A DNA stretch of 57,127 nucleotides, from contig JACRBX010000152.1 in the NCBI GenBank assembly GCA_016219225.1, forward strand, positions 1-57,127. The letters are read 5' to 3'. A program made the position numbers and the translations under genes. Below, piece after piece: positions 27,077-35,910 of this stretch. Every line of letters starts with the position of its first letter. Position 1 is the stretch's first letter. This stretch comes from Deltaproteobacteria bacterium. GTDB lineage: Bacteria > Desulfobacterota > RBG-13-43-22. The notes beneath the pieces were generated by a model. That model saw only the letters and a list, made by a program, of their open reading frames with translations. It had not been told where the DNA came from and did no database searches.

Positions 27077-28084
27077 CTATCGCCTGTTTTCCTGAAAAGC
27101 CGCAAGGGCCTCCGCAACAACCCGTTCCGGATTGGTACTATATTTAGGGGAAAAGTGAAAGGGGATTAAACGCTTCACTCCGGCCTTTGCGGCCAATGTC
27201 CCTGCCTGCCTGGCGGTAAGATGGTATTTTTCCTGAGCCCTTTTCCCGTCTTCCTCCAAAAAGGCCGTTTCTATAAAAAGAGTGTCGGCCTCGTTTACCA
27301 ACTGTTCTATGGCCTTTTGGGTTGCGTCGTTTAAAACGGTATCGACGATATAAGCGATCTTTTGGCCCGGGGCAATTTTGATCAATCTTTCCCTCAAGAC
27401 CCCTAATGGAAATCGATGGGCCTGCCCACTCCCCTTTTCATAGCCCTGGATCGTAAAATCATCCTCTTCCCCTTTCCAGACGGCCTCTTTTAAGACCCGG
27501 AGCCAGGGACCTTTCGACAATCCCATCTTATCAAGCTCCGTTTTAATAATATTGAGATGCGATTTTTCCTCAAGGGCGAACCCCAGGCAAGGGATCTTAT
27601 GATCCAAAAAAGCGGCCCGGACCATGAGCGACATCTCCTCATAAAGACAACCGTTAAAGGGTCTGGTCTCCCGGTCGGTTTCGATTTTAAACCCCGAGGA
27701 AGAGCTCAACCGCGCCGAAATAATATGATCCGGATGGACCTCCCCGACTATCAATTCCAGGGGACTGGAATAGGTTTCCACTAAATTCCAGGTATAGGCG
27801 GCGATCTTATTTTTTAAATGATCCAGAAAATTCGGAGGGCCGAACAAATGGATCACCTTGTCCCGTCCCAGACAAACCCTCAGGAGGTGGTCAAAGCCGA
27901 TAAAATGGTCCATGTGAGTATGGGAAATAAAAACATGGGATACTTTTAAAAGCTTACGTGGAGACAAAGACCGGATCTCTCCCAGATCAAACAGGAGGGC
28001 TCTTTTGTCGAACTTAAAATCGATGTAAAGGGCCGGATCTCCCAGGGGACCGTTCACCAGATGGGGATGGAATAAGGGGGTCAT
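27077..28084 (-). CDS. RNase Z-like metallo-beta-lactamase-fold hydrolase
   Basis: A 335-residue MBL protein with the zinc motif SHTHMDHFIGFDH near residue 54 and later ligands in AYIVDT and LIPFHFSPKY. The overall layout (ETAFLEEDGKRAQEKYHLTA, then AGVKRLIPFHFSP) is that of tRNase Z-type nucleases, which trim tRNA 3' ends. It is close to the usual 300-residue length. It could also act on another phosphodiester. Confidence 0.82.
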   Translation of the reverse strand: MTPLFHPHLVNGPLGDPALYIDFKFDKRALLFDLGEIRSLSPRKLLKVSHVFISHTHMDHFIGFDHLLRVCLGRDKVIHLFGPPNFLDHLKNKIAAYTWNLVETYSSPLELIVGEVHPDHIISARLSSSSGFKIETDRETRPFNGCLYEEMSLMVRAAFLDHKIPCLGFALEEKSHLNIIKTELDKMGLSKGPWLRVLKEAVWKGEEDDFTIQGYEKGSGQAHRFPLGVLRERLIKIAPGQKIAYIVDTVLNDATQKAIEQLVNEADTLFIETAFLEEDGKRAQEKYHLTARQAGTLAAKAGVKRLIPFHFSPKYSTNPERVVAEALAAFQENRR

Positions 28085-28210
28085 GGAAATAACTATAAAT
28101 CATCTCTTCCTTTTTTTCCATACGGAGTTTGGCCGGGGAGAAGGATTAAAAGAGATGCCTTTTGCTTATCTTCTTGGTTGCATTAACGAAGCTAAATAAG
28201 TTATAGTTCA

Positions 28211-28266
28211 GGTTAATCTTGTAAATCCTGTCTCAAAAAAGTATTTAAAATTTCGAAAAGCTAAAC
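28211..28266 (+). repeat. second copy of the intergenic right arm and tail seen at 15.4 kb
   Basis: GGTTAATCTTGTAAATCCTG, TCTCAAAAAAGTATTTAAAA, then TTTCGAAAAGCTAAA. This matches 15403-15461 with few changes, but the left arm is missing. A partial inverted copy of the tail is at about 30,487-30,505. Confidence 0.65.
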
Positions 28267-28291
28267 AGATCCATTGGATTAGGATAATAAT

Positions 28292-29380
28292 ATGAGCCGA
28301 CCCTATTTTAGAAGGAAAGGCGACACGGCAAATCCGGTTTCGAATTACGTCTTCATCGCCTTCCTGATCGGAGTCCTTTACCTTTTTTATCTGATCATCC
28401 GCCCTTTCCTTTCAGACATCTTTATTGCCATCGTCATGGCCATGGTTTTATATCCCTTCTATTCGATGCTTCAAAGGGTTTTCAGGGGAAAGAAAATCTT
28501 ATCGGCCTTATTGACGATCTTTTTGTTAATCCTGGTCTTTCTTATTCCTTTTTCTTTATTATCCGGGCTGATCACCAGTCAATCCCTAGACTTTTATCAA
28601 AAGATCTCCGACGGACTCAAGGACGGGTCCCTGAAAAAAATAATCGATTTAAAGTTGCTCTCTTTCAACCTTCTTTTCGAGCGATGGCAGATAGATTTTC
28701 AGTCACTCCGTGTGGAAGAATATGTAGGGAAATTTCTCAAGACCTTTTCGGAATTTATTTATACCGAAATGACCGCCCTGGCCAAAGGCGTGGTCGGCAT
28801 ATTATTTGATCTGATTATCGTGCTGTTTATCACTTTTTTCCTGTTGATCGACGGAGAAAAATTTCTGCGCGAAATAAAGGTATTCAGTCCCCTGGAGGTC
28901 ACCCATCATGAAAGGATTGTCCTTCAGTTACAACGAACCTTAAAGGCGACCTTAAAGGGCTCTATTATTGTCGCCTTGACCCAGGGGTTATTGGGGGGCA
29001 TCGGGTTTTGGATTTTCGGCATCCCCTCATCCGCTTTTTGGGGGGTCTGTATGGTTTTCAGTTCCGTCATCCCTTTGGTGGGGACCAGTATCCTTTGGGT
29101 TCCGGCAGCCATTTATCTGGCTTTTACCTCTTCCCTCTGGATGGCCATAGGTCTGGCGCTCTGGGGCACCCTTATTATTTCCGGAGCCGATAATGTCCTT
29201 CGCCCCCTGCTTCTTAAAGGAGAGGCCAATCTACATCCCCTGCTCACCTTTCTGAGCGTTCTGGGCGGACTCATTTATTTCGGCTTTCTGGGTTTTATTT
29301 TGGGACCTATCGTCCTTTCCTTTTTAATGACTATGTTTGAAATCTATAAAAAAGAATTTTTGATAGAGCCGCCGGACTGA
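28292..29380 (+). CDS. AI-2E family transporter (PerM/YdiK-like permease)
   Basis: A 362-residue multi-pass membrane protein of the PF01594 family. It has an N-terminal pair of membrane helices, a central amphipathic stretch and a C-terminal helix block with SSVIPLVGTSILWVPAAIYL and LGGLIYFGFLGFILGP. Family members export small molecules or act as Na+/H+ antiporters; the name AI-2E is historical. No operon partner. Confidence 0.88.
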   Translation: MSRPYFRRKGDTANPVSNYVFIAFLIGVLYLFYLIIRPFLSDIFIAIVMAMVLYPFYSMLQRVFRGKKILSALLTIFLLILVFLIPFSLLSGLITSQSLDFYQKISDGLKDGSLKKIIDLKLLSFNLLFERWQIDFQSLRVEEYVGKFLKTFSEFIYTEMTALAKGVVGILFDLIIVLFITFFLLIDGEKFLREIKVFSPLEVTHHERIVLQLQRTLKATLKGSIIVALTQGLLGGIGFWIFGIPSSAFWGVCMVFSSVIPLVGTSILWVPAAIYLAFTSSLWMAIGLALWGTLIISGADNVLRPLLLKGEANLHPLLTFLSVLGGLIYFGFLGFILGPIVLSFLMTMFEIYKKEFLIEPPD

Positions 29381-29387
29381 AGGGGGT

Positions 29388-29491
29388 TATAGGCAATGGG
29401 CCAGGCTTCCGGCTCGGCGGAGGGCTAAAAGGTTAACACTTTTCCCACTCCTTGTTGGCCTCTCGCCGTTCGCCTCTTGCCCGTATTTTTC
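29388..29491. repeat. period-7 inverted array (type II)
   Basis: GTTATAG-GCAATGG-GCCAGGC at the left and CCTCTCG-CCGTTCG-CCTCTTG-CCCGTAT at the right keep a 7-bp period and are loosely complementary. Relatives are at 21.2 and 46.4 kb. Confidence 0.55.
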
Positions 29492-29496
29492 ATATA

Positions 29497-29628
29497 CTTG
29501 GAACTTGCCTCTTGCAACTTGAAACACTATTTTCGAACTAAACCATTATGCCCGTTTGCGCGGACGCCTCGAAAGATGAAAATGGGTTTTTAAAATTCCA
29601 AAATCCGAAATCCGAATTCCGAATTTGA
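29497..29628 (+). repeat. composite dispersed repeat, locus 5 (array-A-B-array)
   Basis: GGAACTT-GCCTCTT-GCAACTT-GAAACAC (29500-29527) is followed by module A, TATTTTCGAACTAAACC (29528-29544), then module B (ATTATGCCCG...GCGGACGCCTCGAAAG, ATGAAAATGGGTTTTT, to 29591). A second array reads AAATTCC-AAAATCC-GAAATCC-GAATTCC-GAATTTG (29594-29628). The last unit is 17 bp before the proC start. Confidence 0.85.
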
Positions 29629-29644
29629 AAGGGAGATCCTACGC

Positions 29645-30472
29645 ATGAAACAAAAAATTCCTCTGGGTTTTATTGGCGGCGGCAATATGGCCGAAGCCTT
29701 GATTAAAGGCCTTTTGGGCAGCAAAACCATAACGCCGGACGATTGTTCGGTCTGCGATCTGATCGAAGAACGGCTGGCCTATTTACAAAAAGCCTATAAA
29801 GTTAAAACGGTCAAAGAGTCCCCTAAAGTTATTGCCTCATCCCGGGCGATTATCCTGGCGGTTAAACCCCAAAACGTGACCCAGGCCTTATCCACCCTTT
29901 CCTCTATCTGGTCCCCGGAAAAAATCCTTATCTCCATTTGCGCCGGGGTGCCTACCGCCTTTCTGGGTCAGTTTTTTCCAAAGACCCCGAAAATCATCCG
30001 GGTCATGCCCAATACCCCGGCCCTGGTCCTGTCGGGTATCAGTGCCTTATGTAAAAATTCAGTGGCCGTGGAAAAGGACCTGGTCCTGGCAGAATCCATC
30101 TTTAAAGCCATAGGAGAAACCGTTCGGGTAGAAGAGGCCCAATTGGATGCCGTCACTGGCCTGTCCGGCAGCGGACCGGCCTATGTCTTCACTATCCTGG
30201 AGGGGCTGACTGAGGGCGGGGTAAAAATGGGCCTGGCACGGCCGGTCGCCTTAAAATTGGCAGTCCAGACGGTCTGGGGTTCGACTCAAATGGCCCGTCA
30301 GATGGATTGGCCCCTCAGCCAGTTGAAGGAAATGGTCACCTCTCCCGGAGGGACCACCATACATGGTCTCCATGTCCTGGAAAAGGCCGGATTCCACGGC
30401 ATTTTGATGGATGCCGTAGAGGCCGCCACCCGGAGATCCAAGGAACTCGGTGAAATGCTCCTTAAAAAATGA
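29645..30472 (+). CDS. proC: pyrroline-5-carboxylate reductase
   Basis: A 275-residue enzyme for the last step of proline synthesis. The N-terminal Rossmann motif is GFIGGGNMAEALIKGLL and the C-terminal dimer domain has the P5CR signature LSGSGPAYVF and MVTSPGGTTIHGL. GGGAG precedes the start. No operon partner nearby. Confidence 0.95.
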   Translation: MKQKIPLGFIGGGNMAEALIKGLLGSKTITPDDCSVCDLIEERLAYLQKAYKVKTVKESPKVIASSRAIILAVKPQNVTQALSTLSSIWSPEKILISICAGVPTAFLGQFFPKTPKIIRVMPNTPALVLSGISALCKNSVAVEKDLVLAESIFKAIGETVRVEEAQLDAVTGLSGSGPAYVFTILEGLTEGGVKMGLARPVALKLAVQTVWGSTQMARQMDWPLSQLKEMVTSPGGTTIHGLHVLEKAGFHGILMDAVEAATRRSKELGEMLLKK

Positions 30473-31028
30473 AAAAGAAGGGTATTAGTTTAGCTTTTTG
30501 AAAAACAGCTTTCCCCGCAGAGCCGGAAAGATTGCAATGGTCGATCGGTCCGCTCGACTTTGTCGAGCTTTTGCAGAGGCTCCCGGCCGGGAGCCGATCT
30601 GCCGATCTTAATAAGAGACTCCCTATGGTTCTCTCTGCATTCTTCGCGTCTTTGCGGGGAACAAAAACTCTCCTTTCAAAAACCTAAAGTGTTCCGAATG
30701 CTTGAAAACGTGGAAGGAGGACAGTTAACAATTTTTCGTCATTTTTTAACCAATTTTTGTCATAAAATTTCTTCAACCAGATCCCCTCTTGGTTTGACCA
30801 TTCTTAACTATCCAATATTTCTAATTAATTTTTTATTTGGACCATCCTTTCATTTTGGTATCTCTTTTGCATTTATATAAAGTCAAACGAATTATTAAAA
30901 AAAATTTAATGAATTTAACAAAGCTAAATGAACAAGGAGGTGGGACAATCGGAGAGAACTTTAACAGGGGAAATTAAGCCGTTAACCATTAACTGTTTTA
31001 ATTAAATTATTATTAAAGGAGAAAAATC
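30473..31028 (+). promoter_or_regulatory. gene-free pilA upstream region with sigma-54 promoter at 30856-30871
   Basis: This 556-bp stretch holds no convincing gene. At 30856-30871 TGGTATCTCTTTTGCA has GG and GC exactly ten bases apart and matches most of the RpoN consensus. It is 158 bp upstream of the pilin ATG, predicting a 5' untranslated region of roughly 145 nt. pilA genes are commonly sigma-54/PilR controlled, which supports the call. The first 200 bp contain degenerate repeat material, and AAAGGAG lies before the ATG. Confidence 0.6.
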
Positions 31029-31400
31029 ATGTTAAAAAAATTCCATAAAAAGAGAAATCAAAAAGGTTTTACCCTGGTAGAACTCCTGATCGTCATCGCC
31101 ATCATCGGTATTCTGGCAGCCATTGCCATTCCTCAGTTCAGTTCTTACCGGGTAAGGGGTTATAATACAGCCGCCAAGTCGGATGTTAAAAATGCCTATA
31201 CTGCCGCCCAGGCCTATTTCTCGGACAGTCCGGCGGGGACAGTAGATACTTCAATTCTTACCGGTTACGGGTACAAAGCCACAACCAACGTAACCCTGTC
31301 AGTCGGCACCGGAACCATGGCCGGCTTATCCATGACCGCTGCCCATAGCAACGGAGATACCACTTATACCGTGGATAACCAGGGAGCAATAACACCGTAG
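31029..31400 (+). CDS. pilA: type IV pilin, short Geobacter-like PilA
   Basis: A 123-residue prepilin with leader [13 protein letters not shown], prepilin peptidase site G-FTLVE and a long hydrophobic helix. The mature protein is about 110 residues. Aromatic residues sit at mature positions 1, 24, 27, 32, 44, 50 and 51, which include the F1, F24, Y27, Y32 and F51 positions of Geobacter sulfurreducens PilA. The C-terminal part is threonine/glycine rich ([16 protein letters not shown]) and has no disulfide pair. Function: main pilus subunit. Conductivity is a hypothesis only. Confidence 0.93.
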   Translation: MLKKFHKKRNQKGFTLVELLIVIAIIGILAAIAIPQFSSYRVRGYNTAAKSDVKNAYTAAQAYFSDSPAGTVDTSILTGYGYKATTNVTLSVGTGTMAGLSMTAAHSNGDTTYTVDNQGAITP

Positions 31401-31429
31401 CAGAGTCCTGCCCTACAAATCCTCCAACC

Positions 31430-31473
31430 CATCCCTGGACAGGACCTGGGGTTCTGTCCAGGGATGATTTTTT
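31430..31473 (+). terminator. intrinsic terminator after pilA
   Basis: A perfect 13-bp stem (CATCCCTGGACAG at 31430-31442, CTGTCCAGGGATG at 31454-31466) with an 11-nt loop is followed by A and six T (31468-31473). Confidence 0.93.
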
Positions 31474-31500
31474 ACGGATGTTCTGAAAGAGGGTTCCCAT

Positions 31501-33228
31501 TTGTTCAATCAAAGTAAATTGGAGTACCCTGAATATGAGTTTATCTTTGATTGGATAAAGATACTCCCCGCTTTTTTCTTAATACTCATAACTTCTTTTA
31601 CTGCCTATTATCCTGCCCTTCATAATGGATTGGTCTGGGACGATACTTTTATCATTAATTACTATCTTCACCATTTACAATCTTTTGCCAACCTCTTTGA
31701 TCCTTTTTTCCAGATCTATTCAAGGCCAGTCACCAGCCTGTCCCTGCTTTTGGATTATTCCTTCTGGTATAAGGATCCGGCAGGGTATCACCTTTCCAAT
31801 CTGATCATTCATGGCGCCACAGGGATGCTTTTTTTTATTATTCTATCCATCCTGAGAATACCTTACCTGCTCTCCCTGAGCGGTGCCCTTTTATTTTTGA
31901 CCCATCCCATCCATCTGGAAAATGTGGCCTGGATTGCCGGCCGAACCGATATGCTGGCCACCTTTTTCATCCTCCTTTTCTTCCTTTCTTTTTATCTTTG
32001 GGCGGAAAAGATGGATCATTCCCTTTTCATCCCCATGATCCTTTTCGGTTGGTTTGCCATCCTTTCCAAAGAAATCGGACTCCTCTGCCCGTTTTTGGTT
32101 TTACCTTATTTATGGCTTTTTAAAAAATATCCCCTGATCGGCAAGGGCCTTCTCCTGTGCCTTAGCCTCCTGGTCCCCCCCCTGATCATAAAGGCCTGGG
32201 CCTTGAATTCCTATTCACTGAGCGCCAAGATTTCAGGAGTCCTTTGGGATTTTGTCATTCATTTGTTCAGCGCCCTGGGATTCTATGTCATCAAAACCGT
32301 TTATCCTTTTCCAATCCAACCCGTTATTCCGGAAGTCCCTGTTTCCTGGTCCTTTTTTTTAACAGGATTTTTTTCTTCTTCTTTTATTATTTATTATTTC
32401 ATTAGGGGAACCAACCCCTGGGGCAGGTTCGGGGGGACCCTTTTCTTCTTATCCATCCTCATGGCCCTGCCCCCGGTATTTACCAACCTTTCAGCCACCC
32501 CTTTAGCCGAACGATATTTATATCTACCTTCCTTGCTCTTCATCGGACTCCTTATCGGCTTTTTTAGTCACTCTGTTTATCCCTATTTAAAAGGCCGCCG
32601 GCGGAACTGGATCTATCTCTTCTTTTTCGCCCTGATCTTCTTTAACGGCTGGGTATGTTTTGTCTGGTCTCCCACCTGGAAAAACAATCTGGTTTTCTGG
32701 CATCAGGTCAAAAAACAAACCGGCTATTGGATGGTCGACCATCAGTTAGGAGTGGAATATTTAAGAAAAGGGGATCTCGACCGGGCTGAAAGGCATTTGG
32801 TCCTGGGTTATATGAACGGGGGCAATCAATATCCCATTCATCAGGCCACCTATTTTGAAAACCGGGGGGTAATTTTTTCCAGAAGAGGCCGTCTGGATTT
32901 AGCCGAACCCTATCTCAAAAAATCCGTCCTCCATTCCGCAAATCCTTCCAATCTGAACAACCTGGCCATATTCTATCTGATGCGGTACGCCAGGGATCCC
33001 CAAAAGGATAAGGCCTGGCTTGATCTGGCCTATCAAAATTTAAAAAGGGCATACAAGGCCCGACCCTATGATCTTGACATCCTGCTGAATCTGGGGATGG
33101 TCTATACCAAATATGGAGACCCCCGGCAGGGTCTCCGGTTTTTCAACCGGGTTTCTGCCCTGGACCCAAGGTCTCCGCAAGGGGCAAAGGCCATGGCCTG
33201 GTCCTTGTCCTTGGAAAACATGAGATGA
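31501..33228 (+). CDS. TMTC/PMT-like multi-pass glycosyltransferase with C-terminal TPRs
   Basis: A 575-residue protein with about ten membrane helices. Motifs typical of the DUF1736/TMTC and GT-C group are the acidic loop GLVWDDTFIINYY near the N-terminus, the SRPVTSLSLLLDY stretch, and HPIHLENVAWIAGRTDMLA. The last 180 residues are TPR-like (FENRGVIFSRRGRLDLAEPY). The apparent start is TTG at 31501 with AGAGGG upstream. It lies just after the pilin terminator. GT-C enzymes use lipid-linked sugars on the periplasmic side, so protein or pilin glycosylation is possible. Confidence 0.8.
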   Translation: MFNQSKLEYPEYEFIFDWIKILPAFFLILITSFTAYYPALHNGLVWDDTFIINYYLHHLQSFANLFDPFFQIYSRPVTSLSLLLDYSFWYKDPAGYHLSNLIIHGATGMLFFIILSILRIPYLLSLSGALLFLTHPIHLENVAWIAGRTDMLATFFILLFFLSFYLWAEKMDHSLFIPMILFGWFAILSKEIGLLCPFLVLPYLWLFKKYPLIGKGLLLCLSLLVPPLIIKAWALNSYSLSAKISGVLWDFVIHLFSALGFYVIKTVYPFPIQPVIPEVPVSWSFFLTGFFSSSFIIYYFIRGTNPWGRFGGTLFFLSILMALPPVFTNLSATPLAERYLYLPSLLFIGLLIGFFSHSVYPYLKGRRRNWIYLFFFALIFFNGWVCFVWSPTWKNNLVFWHQVKKQTGYWMVDHQLGVEYLRKGDLDRAERHLVLGYMNGGNQYPIHQATYFENRGVIFSRRGRLDLAEPYLKKSVLHSANPSNLNNLAIFYLMRYARDPQKDKAWLDLAYQNLKRAYKARPYDLDILLNLGMVYTKYGDPRQGLRFFNRVSALDPRSPQGAKAMAWSLSLENMR

Positions 33229-35231
33229 TTCTATCCCCTTTTAAATTTTATTTAAAAAATTTACCCTTTTTTTTCCTTTTTTTATTTTACGGATTCATGA
33301 CATACCCCAGTATTTACTGGGGAGACAGCGGCGAATTTTCCTATATGGCCACCTTCCTGGGCATCCCGCATCCAACCGGATATCCTTTGTATATTCAACT
33401 GCTCAGACTTTTTTCCTTTCTCCCCGTCGGATCACCGTATTTCCTCCATAACCTTTTTTCAGCCTTTTTGGCGGTCCTGGCTATAGCCATCCTTTTCAAG
33501 ATTTGCCTTCAAATTACAGGTCATCAGGCATCTTCCTGGATCGCCACCTTTTATTTCGCCCTGTCTCCTAATTTTTTAGCCAGGGCGGGATTAGCCGAAG
33601 TGTATACCTTGCAGGCTTTCATCTGCCTCCTGGTGACCCTGCTCGGGCTATCCCTGATTCGGGATTGGGATATAAGAAAACTGTGGATGATCTCTTTCAT
33701 CCTGGGTTTGGGAATAAGCCACCACCTGACTACTATCATGTATCTTCCGGCATTTCTTTTGTTGCTGGTTTTTTCTCCTAAGGGAACCAGGAATTTGAAG
33801 CTTTTTATGGGCATCGGCTTGTTCGCCTTCATAGGGATCCTGCCTTATTTATTTATTGCTCTCCGCGGCCATCTTCCGTCGGCTTTCTCCTATCCCAATC
33901 TATTTGGAATCACCATGTCATCGCCGACAGACTGGTTCTGGTTAATCAGTGGAAAAATATTTCGTGTTGAAATGACTTCTTTCAGTCTGGACCATCTCAT
34001 AAAAGATTTTGGATTCTTTTTTTATCTACTTTTTCAGGATTATTATTGGCTGGGCGGGGTCTTTGGACTATTGGGATTGGTGAAAGGAGTCAAAAAACAA
34101 GCCAGACCCACTTTGTTTATAGGGATTCTCTTTTTGACCCAGACCCTGTTTTTCATCCAATATAAGATCCCGGACATTCATGAATTCTACATCATGTCCT
34201 TTGGTCTTTGGGCCCCCTGGTTCGCTATGGGATTAAACGAATCCGGCCAGTATTTCAAAGAATTCATCTCCGTCAACAAAAGATTATCTCCCTTTTTTTC
34301 TCGAAGCCTTTACCTGCTTATCGTCATACCGCTTTTGGGGTTGCTCTATTTTCATAAGCCCGTTCCTTTGAACGAAGGGCCGTTGGCGTATGTCCAAAGG
34401 GTTCTTTCTTACCCGCAAGAAAATTTTTCTCTTTTTACCACCTATACCGGAAGAGATATTTTCCGTTTGTATCAATCCCTGACCGGCGCCAGGCCGGATG
34501 TGACCATCATCGATTATGGATTAAATCTCTTAAAGGAACGCTCCCGGTTGATGGACTTACATAAAAACAAGGATTCGATTTTTTTCCAAAGGCTTCACCT
34601 AAACGATACCACCCTCATGGAAGAACTCTTGATCTCGGAACTCAAGAAAAAACCGGTCTTTTTCAGCAGGTATGAGTGGTTTCTCGGAGACAAATTTTTC
34701 CAGAAGAAAATATTTGAATCTTTCTATTCCGTCACACTGAAACCGCCTACGTCCCCCATTGGAAAACTACCCGATTCGGCGATAAAATCCGATTTGTCTT
34801 TCGGCTCTTCCCTTAAATTGTTAGGCTTTAACATCGAACCCGCTCCCCTGGTTGAGGGTGAACGCTTTAGTCTGAGTTTATATTGGCAAAAAATTGGGCA
34901 AGTGCCTCATCCGGTCACCGCCCTGGTCTTACTCAAAATCAAAACGAAAGAAAACGTCCTTACCCCCCTGGATCATTTTTTTGTTGAACTGACCCTGGGA
35001 TACGGATGGGATTCCCCGGAAAGCTGGGAGGCGAAGGGCATTATGGCAGAAACCTATCATCTAAACGTTCCAACGTTGTATCCCGGCGAATATACTATTT
35101 CGTTGGCCCTTTTTAATAAAAAAATATTCAATGAAATCCCTTTTGAGAAGATACCTAAATCTTTCAGTCTTATAGGAGAAACCCAAATTGTCAGCAACCC
35201 CAAACTCTCTCACTATTGGGACAAAAATTAA
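33225..35231 (+). CDS. DUF2723-family multi-pass membrane protein (GT-C-like)
   Basis: A 668-residue membrane protein that overlaps the preceding gene by 4 bp. The DUF2723 opening is clear: YWGDSGEFSYMATFLG then IPHPTGYPLYIQLLRLF, with the acidic residue expected of GT-C catalysis. About ten helices are followed by a soluble C-terminal part of some 250 residues. Likely a glycosyltransferase working with its neighbour. Donor and acceptor unknown. Confidence 0.82.
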   Translation: MILSPFKFYLKNLPFFFLFLFYGFMTYPSIYWGDSGEFSYMATFLGIPHPTGYPLYIQLLRLFSFLPVGSPYFLHNLFSAFLAVLAIAILFKICLQITGHQASSWIATFYFALSPNFLARAGLAEVYTLQAFICLLVTLLGLSLIRDWDIRKLWMISFILGLGISHHLTTIMYLPAFLLLLVFSPKGTRNLKLFMGIGLFAFIGILPYLFIALRGHLPSAFSYPNLFGITMSSPTDWFWLISGKIFRVEMTSFSLDHLIKDFGFFFYLLFQDYYWLGGVFGLLGLVKGVKKQARPTLFIGILFLTQTLFFIQYKIPDIHEFYIMSFGLWAPWFAMGLNESGQYFKEFISVNKRLSPFFSRSLYLLIVIPLLGLLYFHKPVPLNEGPLAYVQRVLSYPQENFSLFTTYTGRDIFRLYQSLTGARPDVTIIDYGLNLLKERSRLMDLHKNKDSIFFQRLHLNDTTLMEELLISELKKKPVFFSRYEWFLGDKFFQKKIFESFYSVTLKPPTSPIGKLPDSAIKSDLSFGSSLKLLGFNIEPAPLVEGERFSLSLYWQKIGQVPHPVTALVLLKIKTKENVLTPLDHFFVELTLGYGWDSPESWEAKGIMAETYHLNVPTLYPGEYTISLALFNKKIFNEIPFEKIPKSFSLIGETQIVSNPKLSHYWDKN

Positions 35232-35814
35232 AAACCTCTTAACAAATGGCTTTTTAGTCATCATGACCGGGATTTTAATGGTCTTCGGAATTACCTACTG
35301 GCAGGCTTCGACCAACTTCTCGGAAGGCGAGCGCTATCTGAAAGAAAAAGAGTATGCAAAGGCCGTTCTGGCCTTTGAACAGACCCTATTAAATTATTAT
35401 CCGGGGTCCTCCTACCAGGAACGGGCGGTTAAATCTTTATTTCTTATCGGAGGGTCGGCTTCGGGGCAGCAAAATGTTCCACTGGCCTTGCAAGCCTATC
35501 AGTCCGTCATTTTTGCCAAGACAAGTCTCCTGGTTTACCGGAACCTGTCTCAGGAAGATGCTCAAAGAGCCTTAGAAAAAATAAAAAAAATCAATCCCAA
35601 ATGGACTGGTTCGACGATCCCGGAAATTTTTCCCACCCGGTTTTGGTCCTTGATTTTGGGAGTGGCCCTTCTATTTTGGATTATATCCATTTTTATCTTA
35701 ATAAGAATTGGATTTGACCAGACAGGAAAAATCCGGATTCCTTATGCCTTTTACCCCCTGGGCTCATTTGTGGTGGGGGTATTTGTTTGGGTTTTGGCCC
35801 TGCTCAAGTTGTAG
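35188..35814 (+). CDS. TPR-like membrane-anchored hypothetical protein
   Basis: A 208-residue protein with an N-terminal membrane helix (GFLVIMTGILMVFGITYW), a short TPR-like region (EGERYLKEKEYAKAVLAFEQ) and two C-terminal helices. The start is probably TTG at 35188, nine bases after AGGAG, so the gene overlaps the end of the DUF2723 gene by 44 bp. It completes the three-gene plus-strand run. Confidence 0.75.
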   Translation: MSATPNSLTIGTKIKNLLTNGFLVIMTGILMVFGITYWQASTNFSEGERYLKEKEYAKAVLAFEQTLLNYYPGSSYQERAVKSLFLIGGSASGQQNVPLALQAYQSVIFAKTSLLVYRNLSQEDAQRALEKIKKINPKWTGSTIPEIFPTRFWSLILGVALLFWIISIFILIRIGFDQTGKIRIPYAFYPLGSFVVGVFVWVLALLKL

Positions 35815-35910
35815 GTACTTCGTAAGTCAGCACCGACAAGAGTTTATCGATCCGCCCCTTTGCTTTTGTGGCCTTAACAAGGCAGGACGAAGAATAAAAA
35901 CGGTTAAGCC

